The position numbers and the translations under genes are program-made. From Chitinivibrionales bacterium (GTDB lineage: Bacteria; Fibrobacterota; Chitinivibrionia; Chitinivibrionales; WJMI01), in contig WJJU01000563.1 in assembly GCA_014729595.1 (NCBI GenBank), positions 1 through 10,021 of the forward strand: a DNA stretch of 10,021 nucleotides, written 5' to 3'. The first letter of the stretch is position 1, and each line of letters begins with the position of its first letter. Shown piece by piece: positions 1 to 6,705 of the stretch. The notes beneath the pieces are model-generated. The model saw only the letters and a list, made by a program, of their open reading frames with translations. It had not been told where the DNA came from and ran no database searches.

Positions 1-21
1 AGATACATCAACACGCGCTTC

Positions 22-819
22 TTATCCTTGCCGCTCCTTTACATCAAGTAGCTTAATCGTATCCTTCACCGTGCCCTCGTGGCCATAAAAGATAATCCGC
101 ATCATTTGATCGTCCAACTCCCAATCAAGCGGCAGGTCCAAATCTTCGGCAAAGTCCTCGACACCGTCTTCGAGCTTCCTCTCGAATTCCACCGCGAAAG
201 CGTCAAGGACTAGAATCGCTATGTCGGCCATGGCCTCACAAGCAAAAATATTGCTGCGCGCGGCATCCATTCGTTCCTCACGCGCTTCGCCGGTAACACC
301 CTGACTGTCAAGCTGCTTTTCGAACCTGGCAATGAGAGTGTCATGCAGGCCGAACAGGTAAGCATCAAAGGCAAAGCTTGATGTATTGGTGTCACAAAAG
401 TGGTATAATGCCGAAGTCAAAAGATAAAGAATGACATTGCGTTCGGGAAGCGAAAATTGCCGTTCCGCCAAAAGCTCTTTAGCCTTATCCGCGTTGCGGC
501 AGCGGCTCGGATCCAATATGAACCGACGCACGTGTGGATACTTGGCCGTGCGCGCCAATTCCGCCATCTCCGCGGCCGCGGCCGATTCCGCCGCCGCTTG
601 TTTTTCCTGTTCGGTGGGCTCGGCCGGACGCTCGCCGGTAAAAACATCGATCGGTACATTCAGCACCGAGGCAAACAGTTTAATCGCCTCTTCGTCCCGC
701 TTCTCGGGGTTTTCGATCAGAGTAACGATCGACACGGGTATTTTTATCCTTTTGGCCAGTTCTTCGGGCGAAACACCGACTCTTTCCCTGTGCATCTTTA
801 CCATTTCGGCAATCGTCAT
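22..819 (-). CDS. XRE-type HTH DNA-binding protein with unrecognised C-terminal domain
   Basis: A 265-residue protein. Residues about 1-60 look like an XRE/Cro-type helix-turn-helix: an MVKMHRERVGVSPEELAKRI start, a second helix around PVSIVTLIENPEK, and a closing segment LFASVLNVPIDVF. An Ala/Glu-rich linker at about 66-90 probably forms a helix. The remaining 170 residues (FILDPSRCRNADKAKELLAE, then several helices) match no family I recognise; they end in an acidic stretch (DGVEDFAEDLDLPLDWELDD). There is no signal peptide or membrane segment, so it should be cytoplasmic. The ATG at 819 is preceded by GAGGAG at good spacing. The gene lies 313 bp after the radical SAM gene and appears to have its own promoter. 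Its role is probably transcriptional regulation with a sensor or oligomerisation domain at the C-terminus; the target is unknown. Confident as a gene and as HTH, not for function. Confidence 0.85.
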   Translation of the reverse strand: MTIAEMVKMHRERVGVSPEELAKRIKIPVSIVTLIENPEKRDEEAIKLFASVLNVPIDVFTGERPAEPTEQEKQAAAESAAAAEMAELARTAKYPHVRRFILDPSRCRNADKAKELLAERQFSLPERNVILYLLTSALYHFCDTNTSSFAFDAYLFGLHDTLIARFEKQLDSQGVTGEAREERMDAARSNIFACEAMADIAILVLDAFAVEFERKLEDGVEDFAEDLDLPLDWELDDQMMRIIFYGHEGTVKDTIKLLDVKERQG

Positions 820-869
820 AACCGCTCCTCTTCACAGCGTTCCAATGATCAGGCGCCGGTTTACCGCTT

Positions 870-949
870 CCGTGCGGAGACGTTTTTTCGCACGGGAGCG
901 CCAACCACTCGTGGGCACACGCGCCCTTCCGCGGATACCCCCCCCGCGG
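870..949 (-). other. Hairpin-bearing 5' leader of the XRE gene
   Basis: Two stems lie between the proposed promoter and the XRE start codon. One is CCGTGCG (870-876) pairing with CGCACGG (889-895), 7 bp around a 12-nt loop with a homopolymer run. The other is CCGCGG (929-934) pairing with CCGCGG (944-949). No T-run follows either stem in the minus direction, so they do not look like intrinsic terminators. They could affect translation or mRNA stability; I match no known riboswitch class. Confidence 0.3.
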
Positions 950-973
950 CCCCTTCGTCACCGATCGGCTACG

Positions 974-992
974 AGTAATATACTATACTACT
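974..992. promoter_or_regulatory. Candidate operator: 19-bp near-palindrome upstream of the XRE gene
   Basis: AGTAATATACTATACTACT has two 9-base arms around a central C; the arms match in 8 of 9 positions when one is reverse-complemented. It covers the proposed -10 of the XRE gene. Position and symmetry suit an autoregulatory XRE-protein operator, which is an inference. Part of the symmetry could come simply from an A+T-rich -10 region. Confidence 0.45.
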
Positions 993-1006
993 ACCGGCCG
1001 TTTGAA
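977..1006 (-). promoter_or_regulatory. Candidate sigma70-type promoter of the XRE gene
   Basis: Read on the minus strand, TTCAAA (1006-1001) is followed after 18 bp by TATATT (982-977), a 4/6 and a 5/6 match to the consensus hexamers. Transcription would start near 970 and give a leader of about 150 nt. The TPR gene's proposed promoter uses the same TTCAAA hexamer. Confidence 0.45.
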
Positions 1007-1132
1007 GGATTGTCCTGCTACACTACTTATCGCCGCGGCATACCGCCGTGAACCATGCATCGCAAGAAACTTTTTCATCGACGCGCAAAAGGTTGTCGCC
1101 AACGGGAGAATAGCTGTCTATGTCGGAACCGA

Positions 1133-2065
1133 TCACTGCTTATGAGTATGAATACTCTCGGAGCACAGGCGCGATCCTTGCATGATTCCCGCTCGCTCCA
1201 TAAAGGCATTGAGCGCCTCGACAACCCGGCTTTTCTCAACACTCCACTCCGGGGCGATCAATCCACGTTCTTTGGTGGACTGAGCCGACACGCGATGAAT
1301 ATGCTGATCCGGACGGAGACGGGCAATGAATTCACCAACAAGTTCGACGTATTCTTCCAACGCCGGCGCCACGACACCCCCCTCTTCGTAGAGCCGCTCC
1401 ATCGGGGTTCCTCTCACAACCATCAATTGATGAAGCTTAACTCCCGCGACCGGCATAGTTGACAGTTGTTCCGCCATGCGTAACACTTGTGCCGCTGTTT
1501 GGCCGGGAAGGCCCACCATAAGGTGAGCAACGATTTCAATACCTCGTTCGGCAAGCCTTTTCACCGCCTCGACGAAATCGGCGAATGTATGACCGCGTCC
1601 GCACGCGGCAAGCACTCGATCATCGGTTGACTGAAGTCCCAGTTCAACGCAAAGATAGGTACGCTTCGCCACCTCGGCCAGATAATCGCATACATCCTTC
1701 GGCACGCAGTCGGGTCGGGTTCCTACCGCCAAGCCCACCACGCCGGTAATCCCGAGCAACGGCTCATACACCTGTCGGAGTCGTTTAACCGGCGCATAGG
1801 TATTGCTGTAGGGCTGAAGGTAAGCGATGAACAATTCATAACGAGGCGAGGCAAGGCTAATCGCGGCGCGGAGCTGTTCAACCCCGGGCGTTTCGACCGT
1901 CGCCACCGGGGAAAATGTAGCATTGTCACAGAAGGTACAGCCCCGCCTGCTGATTGTTCCATCCCGATTGGGACAATCAAAACCGGCGTTGACGGGGATT
2001 CGAAGAATCGGACGGCCGAAACGGGCACGCAAATAGGATCTATAGGTCTTGTAATGAAGCTTCAT
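1133..2065 (-). CDS. TIGR01212 / YhcC-type radical SAM protein
   Basis: A 310-residue protein, the usual size for this family. The signature is near the N-terminus: CPNRDGTISRRGCTFC gives cysteines 31, 43 and 46 (CX11CX2C), the expected ligands of the [4Fe-4S] cluster that cleaves S-adenosylmethionine. The preceding YKTYRSYLRARFG resembles the usual family start, which supports the ATG at 2065. Later blocks (VGLAVGTRPDCVPKDVCDYL, ELGLQSTDD, VAHLMVGLPGQT, GVKLHQLMVVRGT) follow the radical SAM/Elp3-like barrel. The substrate is not established for the family as far as I know. It starts 91 bp after the TPR gene stop, so co-transcription is likely. The ATG lacks a good Shine-Dalgarno site; a strong GGAGGT lies about 50 bases upstream. 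Confidence 0.9.
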   Translation of the reverse strand: MKLHYKTYRSYLRARFGRPILRIPVNAGFDCPNRDGTISRRGCTFCDNATFSPVATVETPGVEQLRAAISLASPRYELFIAYLQPYSNTYAPVKRLRQVYEPLLGITGVVGLAVGTRPDCVPKDVCDYLAEVAKRTYLCVELGLQSTDDRVLAACGRGHTFADFVEAVKRLAERGIEIVAHLMVGLPGQTAAQVLRMAEQLSTMPVAGVKLHQLMVVRGTPMERLYEEGGVVAPALEEYVELVGEFIARLRPDQHIHRVSAQSTKERGLIAPEWSVEKSRVVEALNAFMERAGIMQGSRLCSESIHTHKQ

Positions 2066-2156
2066 GCGGGTATTGGCGGCAGGCCGGGTCGCCGGTGCGA
2101 TGCACGTCGTTACCCTTACCTCCGAATCTTCAGGGGAGCGTTCTTTTTACGAGAGA

Positions 2157-3251
2157 TTACTCTTTTTCCCGCTTTTTCTTTCTAAGCGCTTTTTTCATGT
2201 CGAGGTCAAAAGAATTTTCGTCCTCCTCCTCCATCGCTTCGAGTTCACCACCGACATCCATCGACTCGGTCGTGATAAGCTTGGGACTCGGTCTATTTTC
2301 GTGAGCATCCCTCCCCAATTCCTCGCGGAGGCGATTTATTTCCTTTCCCTCGTCCGCTTCACCGAACAACTCTTCGGGCGTCTCGTTTCCGGAAGGAGAT
2401 TCCCCACGCTCAAGGATTTGAATTCTATAGTGGATTTTTTCTTTTTTGAGCGCATCATCAAGGTACACCAGGTACTTTTTCCAAACCTCCAACGCCTCCT
2501 CGTTACGTCGTAGTTCCTCGAGGAGGAGGCCCAGGTTTTCGTAGTAGACCTGCGAAGTAGGCTTCAAACTAATTGCTTTTCGATACATGGCCAACGCCTC
2601 GTCCGTATTCCCATCCTTTTTCCAAGCTATATTGCCCAGTTCCCAGAACGCCTCCGCTTCTTGGGGATTGATAGCCAGCGTCGCTTTTAGATATTGTCGG
2701 GCCTCTTGCGCGCTACCGTTGGAGATCAAACATTTGGCCAAGTTCAGGTGAGCGTCCACATTGCGCCCGTCGATCCGCACCACCTCTTTGTACTGCCGTA
2801 CGGCTTCATCAAGTCGATCGTTGTTTGCGTACATAGTTGCCAGGTTCAACCGCGCCGCGATACTCCCGGGATTGGCATCGACCGCCTTGTACAATGCGCT
2901 CAAGGCATCATCGGTTTGGCCAAGATTTTCGAAGGCCATGGCGAGATTGGACCAGCACTCCGCGCAGTTGGGATTGATTCCCAACGCCTTCTTGAACTCC
3001 GTCACGGCGTTGGAGTTTCGCCCCCAGTTGAGATACGCAAAACCAAGGTTGAACTGAGCTTCGAAATTGCCGGGATCACGTCCGAGTACCTTACGGTACT
3101 TGGTCACCGCCTGGTCGTAGGCCCCGTTCTGAAGAAGCATGTTCCCCGAGTTCATTAGGCTTTCTATGGATTGAGCCGCGACATCACCGGAAAACAAACC
3201 GACACAGAGAAGCAGCATTGCCGACAAACATCCTCTCATATTCTTTTTCAT
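2157..3251 (-). CDS. Exported TPR-repeat protein
   Basis: A 364-residue protein. The start is placed at the ATG at 3251, not the in-frame one at 3293. GGAGAGGAA sits at ideal spacing before 3251, and only this start puts the signal peptide at the very N-terminus (MKKNMRGCLSAMLLLCVGLF, likely cleaved after VAA near residue 26). The proposed promoter would also leave almost no leader for 3293. About seven tandem tetratricopeptide repeats span roughly residues 28-268, with typical ends such as ALGINPNCAECWSNLAMAFE and AISLKPTSQVYYENLGLLLE. The C-terminal 95 residues are charged and probably disordered: an acidic stretch (EEEDENSFDLD) and then a basic tail (KKALRKKKREKE). Such proteins scaffold protein-protein contacts in the periplasm or on the envelope; the partner cannot be read from sequence. 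First gene of a likely unit with the radical SAM gene. Confidence 0.88.
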   Translation of the reverse strand: MKKNMRGCLSAMLLLCVGLFSGDVAAQSIESLMNSGNMLLQNGAYDQAVTKYRKVLGRDPGNFEAQFNLGFAYLNWGRNSNAVTEFKKALGINPNCAECWSNLAMAFENLGQTDDALSALYKAVDANPGSIAARLNLATMYANNDRLDEAVRQYKEVVRIDGRNVDAHLNLAKCLISNGSAQEARQYLKATLAINPQEAEAFWELGNIAWKKDGNTDEALAMYRKAISLKPTSQVYYENLGLLLEELRRNEEALEVWKKYLVYLDDALKKEKIHYRIQILERGESPSGNETPEELFGEADEGKEINRLREELGRDAHENRPSPKLITTESMDVGGELEAMEEEDENSFDLDMKKALRKKKREKE

Positions 3252-3305
3252 ACGATTCCTCTCCAGTAGAATCTGAAACCGACTATTGTTCATTATCCAT
3301 CGTTT

Positions 3306-3333
3306 ATTGTAACATTTGGTAGAGGGATTTGAA
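3306..3333 (-). promoter_or_regulatory. Candidate promoter of the TPR gene
   Basis: On the minus strand, TTCAAA (3333-3328) and TACAAT (3311-3306) are spaced by 16 bp, matching the sigma70 consensus at 4/6 and 5/6. Transcription would begin near 3299, leaving a leader of about 48 nt before the ATG at 3251. Confidence 0.45.
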
Positions 3334-3341
3334 AAAATACG

Positions 3342-3357
3342 CGCGGCATATTCCGCG
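3342..3357. repeat. Short inverted repeat in the divergent control region
   Basis: CGCGG and CCGCG flank a 6-nt CATATT. Read on the minus strand it is followed, after a few bases, by six T residues, so it resembles a small terminator; no minus-strand gene lies just upstream to need one. It could instead be a protein-binding site just upstream of the TPR promoter. Nearby, TCTTTAAAGA (3363-3372) is a 10-bp perfect palindrome. Confidence 0.3.
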
Positions 3358-3372
3358 ACCAGTCTTTAAAGA

Positions 3373-3378
3373 TATAAC
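3373..3378 (+). promoter_or_regulatory. Weak candidate -10 element for purB
   Basis: TATAAC matches 5/6 of the -10 consensus and directly follows the palindrome TCTTTAAAGA. No convincing -35 hexamer sits at the proper distance. If used, it would give purB a leader of about 250 nt. The rest of the 3252-3637 gap holds no recognisable gene. Confidence 0.2.
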
Positions 3379-3584
3379 TAAACACCGTGCCGCAGTTCCA
3401 CTTATTTGCCTCCACCATATCATATCGCTATTCATTCCACCGTCGAGCCAGATCGAAGAAGGAGTTATCCAATATTGTATTTTGTTTTTGCCCCCCTACC
3501 TTTAAACTGTCGGCAAATAGTGCCGAAGGGTTCAGGAACCTTCCGGATTTGTGTTTATCCGCCGACGAAGGAGGGATCGGGTTA

Positions 3585-3632
3585 GTGCAGGGTTTTGATC
3601 AAATCATACGACCATTCAACCGAAAAAGGTAA
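3585..3632 (+). other. Possible 15-codon leader ORF before purB
   Basis: A GTG at 3585 is preceded by a strong AAGGAGG (3568-3574; 10-nt spacing) and opens a 15-residue reading frame (MQGFDQIIRPFNRKR). It stops at 3630-3632, five bases before the purB ATG. This layout allows translational coupling. The longer frame reaching back to 3387 has no ribosome site and looks non-coding. Coding status is unproven. Confidence 0.25.
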
Positions 3633-3637
3633 TCTTG

Positions 3638-5089
3638 ATGACTCGCCGGCCGAACGATACCACCTCTTACTCCAATCCACTCATTGAGCGCTACGCAAGT
3701 ACCGAGATGTCCTACGTGTTTTCGCCTGATTTCAAGTTCTCTACGTGGCGAAAGCTATGGATCGCTCTTGCTGAATCCGAAAGGGCTCTGGGGCTTGCGA
3801 TCTCTACGGACCAGATAGAAGAGATGAAGCGGCATATCGACGACATAGACTACACCAAGGCGGGGGACTACGAAAAGAAAGTCCGGCACGACGTCATGGC
3901 GCATGTACATACATTCGGAGATATGTGTCCTAAAGCGCGACCGATTATACACCTTGGAGCTACAAGTGCTTTCGTGACCGACAATACGGATCTGATTCAG
4001 TTGCGTGAAGGTATGCGGGTCCTGGTGCGACGCCTCACAAAGGCGGTTGAGGCACTCGGGGAATTTGCGATGTCTCACCGCGCTCTGGCAACTCTCGGCT
4101 ATACTCATTTCCAGGCCGCTCAGCCAACAACCGTCGGCAAGCGTGCCTGTTTGTGGCTTCAGGACCTTTGTATGGATTTTGACGCCCTCACTCGCTTTAT
4201 CGAAGATCTTCCATTTCGGGGGGTAAAAGGGACCACGGGCACACAAGCCAGTTTTCTCAACCTGTTCAACGGCGATCACGACAAAGTCAAACAACTCGAC
4301 AACATGGTGACCACGCACATGGGATTCGAGCAAACACTCCCGGTGACGGGACAAACCTATACCCGTAAAATCGATGCGAACGCCGCAAGCATCCTGTGCG
4401 GCTTGGCACAGAGTCTGCACAAATTCGCAAACGATCTCCGGCTTCTCCAAAACCTTAAAGAAATCGAGGAACCGTTCGAAAAAAATCAGATCGGCTCTTC
4501 CGCAATGGCCTACAAGCGCAATCCAATGCGCAGTGAACGGCTGACGGCACTTTCGAGGTACATTGTTTCGCTGGCTACCTCGCCGGCAATGACGGCCGCG
4601 GAACAATGGTTTGAGCGGACGCTCGACGATTCCGCCAACAAACGACTTTCGATCCCACAGCTTTTCCTTGCCGCCGACGCCTCGCTGGTTCTTGCCTACG
4701 ACATTTTTAGCGGCTTGGTAGTATATCCCAATGTCATAAAGCGGCGAATCGGTGAAGAACTTCCGTTCATGGCGACGGAAAACATCATTATGGAAGCCGT
4801 CAAAAAGGGCGGCGATCGTCAAGCCCTTCATGAAAGAATACGCATACACTCCATGGCCGCGGCCCGGCGGGTGAAAAATGAGGGAAAATCCAATGATCTG
4901 CTCGAACGTGTGCTTGATGACGAAATGTTTGCAATGAGCAGGGACGACCTTGACCGTATACTCGATATTGAACGATTTGTCGGCAGGGCGCCGGAGCAAA
5001 CAAGTGAATTTATCGAAACCCGTGTTCGCCCGATCGTGCGTAAAGGACAAACGTACGGACAGGCCGGAGAGGCGACGGTGTCGGTTTAA
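3638..5089 (+). CDS. purB: Adenylosuccinate lyase
   Basis: A 483-residue cytoplasmic enzyme of the fumarase/aspartase superfamily. It splits SAICAR to AICAR plus fumarate and adenylosuccinate to AMP plus fumarate, two steps of purine synthesis. The signature loop SSAMAYKRNPMRSE (residues 287-300) holds the catalytic serine and the substrate-binding KxN. HLGATSAFVTDNTD (from His105) and GYTHFQAAQPTT (His157, expected general acid) are the other conserved blocks. Length and the KRNPMRSER form resemble the eukaryote-like ADSL group rather than the short (about 430-residue) Bacillus type. A TTG at 3635 is possible, but the ATG at 3638 has better spacing from AAGGT. It is followed after four bases by the hisJ-like gene, implying a shared transcript. 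All key residues are present. Confidence 0.96.
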   Translation: MTRRPNDTTSYSNPLIERYASTEMSYVFSPDFKFSTWRKLWIALAESERALGLAISTDQIEEMKRHIDDIDYTKAGDYEKKVRHDVMAHVHTFGDMCPKARPIIHLGATSAFVTDNTDLIQLREGMRVLVRRLTKAVEALGEFAMSHRALATLGYTHFQAAQPTTVGKRACLWLQDLCMDFDALTRFIEDLPFRGVKGTTGTQASFLNLFNGDHDKVKQLDNMVTTHMGFEQTLPVTGQTYTRKIDANAASILCGLAQSLHKFANDLRLLQNLKEIEEPFEKNQIGSSAMAYKRNPMRSERLTALSRYIVSLATSPAMTAAEQWFERTLDDSANKRLSIPQLFLAADASLVLAYDIFSGLVVYPNVIKRRIGEELPFMATENIIMEAVKKGGDRQALHERIRIHSMAAARRVKNEGKSNDLLERVLDDEMFAMSRDDLDRILDIERFVGRAPEQTSEFIETRVRPIVRKGQTYGQAGEATVSV

Positions 5090-5093
5090 GCCT

Positions 5094-5936
5094 ATGGAAA
5101 AAACAGTGTCGTTACCGGCGGACTACCATGTTCACACCGCTTATTGCGGCCACGCGCATGGTAAGATTGTAGACTATGTCGAATCGGCAATCCGAAGCGG
5201 AATACGAGAGATCTGTTTCGCGGATCATTTGGGACGCTACTACCTGCGAGCTTCCCAACGCCGCCGTCATTGGGACTGGGGAATGGACAGCCGGTTGCTG
5301 GGTAGATATTTTGACGAAATTGACGAGCTGCGCCAGGCCTATTGCGACAAGATTACAATTCGCGTCGGCCTCGAGATCGATTACATCGCGGGAGCGGAGG
5401 ACATACTCAAATCGGTGTTGGCACCCTATTCATTCGACTTTCTTCTCGCTTCGATTCATTGCGTGCCCTCACTGGGCTGGAAACACTTGGCAAACTATGG
5501 TCGGCAAGATTCATGGACCGTCTACCAGGCATATTTCGATGCGGCGAAAGCGGCGCTGCGCTCGGGGCTCTTCGATTCACTCGCACATTTGGACTTCATC
5601 TGGCGCTATGTGAAATGGCCGGAGTCACATGACGACGATGTCGCCGCCGCCATCCAAAGCACCGTCGCCACCGCGCACGCCACGAATACCGCCGTTGAAA
5701 TCAATGCGAATGCGTTGCTTTGGTCGCAGGTCTACACGGCCGGCAAATACGATCCGTTCAGTGTTTTCCTCGACGCCGTAGAAAAGTATGGTGCCGCGAT
5801 TACGGTGGGATCCGACGCCCATAAGCCCGAATTTGTCGCTAAATCGTTTTCGCAGTTGGCGGCGATTCTCAAGAAAAGAAGCATCGGGACGTACTGTACG
5901 TACCGCAAGCGCCGGAGGATTCCGGCCTCGCTTTAG
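5094..5936 (+). CDS. PHP-family histidinol-phosphatase (HisJ-like)
   Basis: A 280-residue PHP-domain phosphoesterase, the normal length for HisJ/HisK. It would hydrolyse L-histidinol phosphate, the penultimate stage of histidine synthesis. Metal-site residues are visible in order: HVH (His12, His14), FADH (Asp44, His45), GLEIDY (Glu94), ASIH (His122), LAHLD (His165) and GSDAH (Asp241, His243). The AYCGHAHG and RVGLEIDYIAG blocks resemble Bacillus subtilis HisJ. The ATG at 5094 lies four bases after the purB stop and has no clear Shine-Dalgarno site, so it is probably translated by coupling with purB. An in-frame extension upstream into purB is open but overlaps coding sequence and is not favoured. 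Other PHP phosphoesterases share these motifs, so the exact substrate is inferred. Confidence 0.85.
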   Translation: MEKTVSLPADYHVHTAYCGHAHGKIVDYVESAIRSGIREICFADHLGRYYLRASQRRRHWDWGMDSRLLGRYFDEIDELRQAYCDKITIRVGLEIDYIAGAEDILKSVLAPYSFDFLLASIHCVPSLGWKHLANYGRQDSWTVYQAYFDAAKAALRSGLFDSLAHLDFIWRYVKWPESHDDDVAAAIQSTVATAHATNTAVEINANALLWSQVYTAGKYDPFSVFLDAVEKYGAAITVGSDAHKPEFVAKSFSQLAAILKKRSIGTYCTYRKRRRIPASL

Positions 5937-5949
5937 CCCCACGTGCCAG

Positions 5950-6705
5950 TCAGGCGGCTTTAGCCTCACGTTCGGATGCGTAGTGGACAGACGCGTCGAC
6001 CGGCTCCCCACGAATAATACATTTTCCGACGCTTCCGCCGAGTAAATCACGGTAGTGCCGGATCTCCGCATCGGGGACGGCGGGGACATTTCCGAAAGCG
6101 GGATCCAACAGCCTTGCGCGCCGGCTCATGGGCTGCAGAAATACGGTTTTGATACCTTTCAACATATCACCGAGTACCAGGACGGCGGCTCGGTCCACGA
6201 TACCGGGGGCTACCGTGATCCGCACCTCGGCTCGATCACCCATTGCACGGGCGATCGCCACTGAACGCCGAAGTTTCGCCTCGATATCGGAGCATGAAGC
6301 CCCCAAGTGTGTGGAATACCGCGCGGGGTCCGTCTTGACGTCCAAAGCAAGATAATCCGGCGCGACGCGCTCGATCATCTCGGGTGTCAGCCCATTCGTA
6401 TCGAGCTTGATCCGGTAGCCTAAAGACGCAATTTCGGTCGCAAACTTTTCGAGATGCGGGTTGATCGTCGGCTCCCCGCCGCTCAATACTACGCCGTCAA
6501 TCAATGACCGCCGTTTTTCGAGAAAGCGCCATACCCCTTCAGAGGCTCCGCCCAACTCGCCACCTGATTCCAACACATGCGGATTGTGACAGTACGGGCA
6601 GCGCAGGTTGCACCCGGCGAAAAACAGCACGGTCGAAACGGTACCGGGAAAGTCGATACACGAAGTTTTGGTGCACCCCGCCAAGCCTATAAGCCGACTT
6701 CGCAC
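5950..6705 (-). CDS. nrdG: Anaerobic ribonucleotide reductase activating protein (radical SAM)
   Basis: A 251-residue radical SAM activase, NrdG2 type (TIGR02495), that makes the glycyl radical on NrdD. The cluster motif CNLRCPYC gives cysteines 32, 36 and 39 (CX3CX2C). GLAGCTKTSCIDFPGTVS matches the family start, and GGEP (76-79) is the SAM-binding motif. A GTG start at 6705 is chosen: AAAGGGGG precedes it, and the protein then begins just before the conserved region. An ATG at 6768 would add 21 unconserved, basic residues within nrdD. The chosen start overlaps the end of nrdD by 19 bp, so the two are almost surely translationally coupled. The ending converges on the hisJ-like gene with 13 bp between, with no clear terminator. 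Residues from about 150 onward follow the usual domain. Confidence 0.92.
   Translation of the reverse strand: MRSRLIGLAGCTKTSCIDFPGTVSTVLFFAGCNLRCPYCHNPHVLESGGELGGASEGVWRFLEKRRSLIDGVVLSGGEPTINPHLEKFATEIASLGYRIKLDTNGLTPEMIERVAPDYLALDVKTDPARYSTHLGASCSDIEAKLRRSVAIARAMGDRAEVRITVAPGIVDRAAVLVLGDMLKGIKTVFLQPMSRRARLLDPAFGNVPAVPDAEIRHYRDLLGGSVGKCIIRGEPVDASVHYASEREAKAA

Noticed and set aside
431..1051. Plus-strand frames of 206 and 173 codons over the XRE gene
   Set aside because: They are antisense to a well-supported coding sequence and have low-complexity, Arg/Ser-rich products.
3387..3632. 81-codon open frame upstream of purB
   Set aside because: GTG start without a Shine-Dalgarno site and no recognisable motif; only its last 15 codons have a credible ribosome site.
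3755..5050. 431-codon open frame on the minus strand opposite purB
   Set aside because: It lies wholly antisense to a gene with all PurB motifs, has no domain or ribosome site, and its composition is that of a codon-bias shadow.
4950..5093. Extended hisJ-like protein starting inside purB
   Set aside because: It would overlap purB by 140 bases, and the extension has no PHP-family similarity; the ATG at 5094 directly precedes the conserved domain.
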